Shown one piece after another: positions 5,488 through 6,067 of a stretch of DNA of 6,067 nt. This DNA is from Planctomycetota bacterium (GTDB lineage Bacteria > Planctomycetota > UBA1135 > GCA-002686595). The stretch spans positions 1-6,067 of the forward strand of contig JAJDES010000262.1 of assembly GCA_029259675.1 (NCBI GenBank). Reading direction: 5' to 3'. Positions within the stretch are counted from its first letter, which is position 1. Every line of letters begins with the position of its first letter. The notes under the pieces were generated by a model. That model searched no databases and had not been told where the DNA came from. It saw nothing but the letters and a program-made list of their open reading frames with translations. The position numbers and the translations under genes are program-made.

Positions 5488-6067
5488 TTATTGGCCGAGG
5501 TCGAGCGCGGCGAGTTCCAGCTCCACGAAGCTGTCGGCTCCCTCGACCACAAGAACTGCGCTGTCGAGTTCGATACCCGTCAACACTTGGGTCTTGCCCG
5601 TGGTTGGCCAAAAAACCTCCAGACTCAAAATCTCTGAGCTCGCGCCGAGTCCAATCGTTTGACGCAGGGGGTTGGCTCCGAAGCTGCCGCCGCTTGAAAT
5701 CGTGCGATAGATGGAACGTTCCGTTCCGTTTTCTTTTGCACGCAAGTGGATGCGTGCGCCGATTGCACAGCGGTTGCTTTGAACGCCCTCGAGTTCGACT
5801 TTCAGCCATCTCGCACCAAAGCCGGGATTCTCAAAGAGCGCGTTGAAATACTCGTCCCCGAGATAGCCGCCGCCGATTTCTTCAAACACGTCCATATCGC
5901 CGTCGTTGTCGAAGTCGGCAAAGGCCACGGCGTGCCCTTTTTGAAGGTTTCCAAAGCCACCGGATTCCGTTACGTCAGAGAAGGCCTTGCCGCCCTTGTT
6001 CAGGAACATCAAGTTCGGAACCAGGGTGGATGCATCGGGATCACCGGTGCCCAGGTACATGTCGAGG
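5488..6067 (-). CDS. FG-GAP / ASPIC-UnbV protein, C-terminal part, paralogue of the neighbour
   Basis: Only the last 192 residues or so are in the window; the 5' part lies beyond the right edge, so the Met at 6060 is internal and not a start. The fragment begins in LDMYLGTGDPDAS, aligning with residues 593 onward of the 785-residue neighbour. It contains one FG-GAP calcium loop (DFDNDGDMD) and a complete ASPIC/UnbV domain (SNRCAIGARI, SGGSFGAN, LEVFWPTT, VVEG). By hand count about 124 of 176 aligned residues are identical, with no gaps. The last 16 residues (ADSFVELELAALDLGQ) differ from the neighbour's tail. The full protein is probably a secreted propeller of similar design. Same strand, 236 bp upstream of its paralogue. 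Product family is clear; role unknown. Confidence 0.9.
   Translation of the reverse strand, partial: LDMYLGTGDPDASTLVPNLMFLNKGGKAFSDVTESGGFGNLQKGHAVAFADFDNDGDMDVFEEIGGGYLGDEYFNALFENPGFGARWLKVELEGVQSNRCAIGARIHLRAKENGTERSIYRTISSGGSFGANPLRQTIGLGASSEILSLEVFWPTTGKTQVLTGIELDSAVLVVEGADSFVELELAALDLGQ
5539..6066 (-). repeat. Duplicated coding segment, second copy at 2948-3475
   Basis: These 528 bp correspond base for base, with no indel seen, to 2948-3475 (offset 2591 bp). Both encode the last FG-GAP loop plus the ASPIC/UnbV domain. Protein identity is about 70%, and differences are spread along the length, pointing to an old tandem gene duplication and not an assembly artefact. Confidence 0.8.

Noticed and set aside
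5488..6060. A complete 190-residue gene starting at ATG 6060
   Set aside because: The frame stays open to the window edge, and homology to the neighbour continues through this Met, which aligns with an internal one (LDMYLG).

Overview
All five genes in this window lie on the minus strand, so the genetic order runs from the right edge to the left. The DNA is GC-rich (roughly 58-60% by eye) and rare GTG/TTG starts are in play. It carries two neighbouring paralogues of the secreted TPR + FG-GAP/VCBS + ASPIC/UnbV type. Families of that kind are abundant in Planctomycetota, Acidobacteriota, Verrucomicrobiota and related environmental bacteria. I infer a free-living Gram-negative-type bacterium from one of these groups, but no marker gene here settles the phylum.

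Layout in transcription order: (1) the C-terminal end of an FG-GAP/ASPIC protein, cut by the right edge (5488-6067); (2) a 236-bp spacer with several inverted repeats, including one that places the next gene's TTG start in a hairpin loop; (3) a complete 785-residue exported protein with a TPR-like region, seven calcium-binding FG-GAP motifs and a C-terminal ASPIC/UnbV domain (2894-5251), about 70% identical to gene 1 over their shared end; (4) a 205-bp spacer with hairpins and a degenerate 14-bp tandem repeat; (5) a 401-residue iron-type alcohol dehydrogenase (1483-2688); (6) a 274-bp spacer holding a 7-bp inverted repeat and probably the true 5' end of the next gene; (7) the N-terminal (thiamine-diphosphate) subunit of a split transketolase (402-1208 or longer); (8) the C-terminal (pyrimidine-binding) subunit, overlapping it by 4 bp (ATGA) and leaving the window at the left edge (1-405).

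The two transketolase subunits almost certainly form one enzyme and are translationally coupled. The dehydrogenase just upstream could process an aldehyde or ketone linked to the transketolase reaction, but the substrate cannot be read from the sequence. The two secreted propeller proteins look like a separate module created by tandem duplication. The points most worth a second look are the missing canonical start of the transketolase N-subunit, with a candidate ATC start behind a good Shine-Dalgarno, and the structured leader around the TTG start of the 785-residue protein. I see no RNA genes, CRISPR array, insertion sequence or convincing intrinsic terminator.
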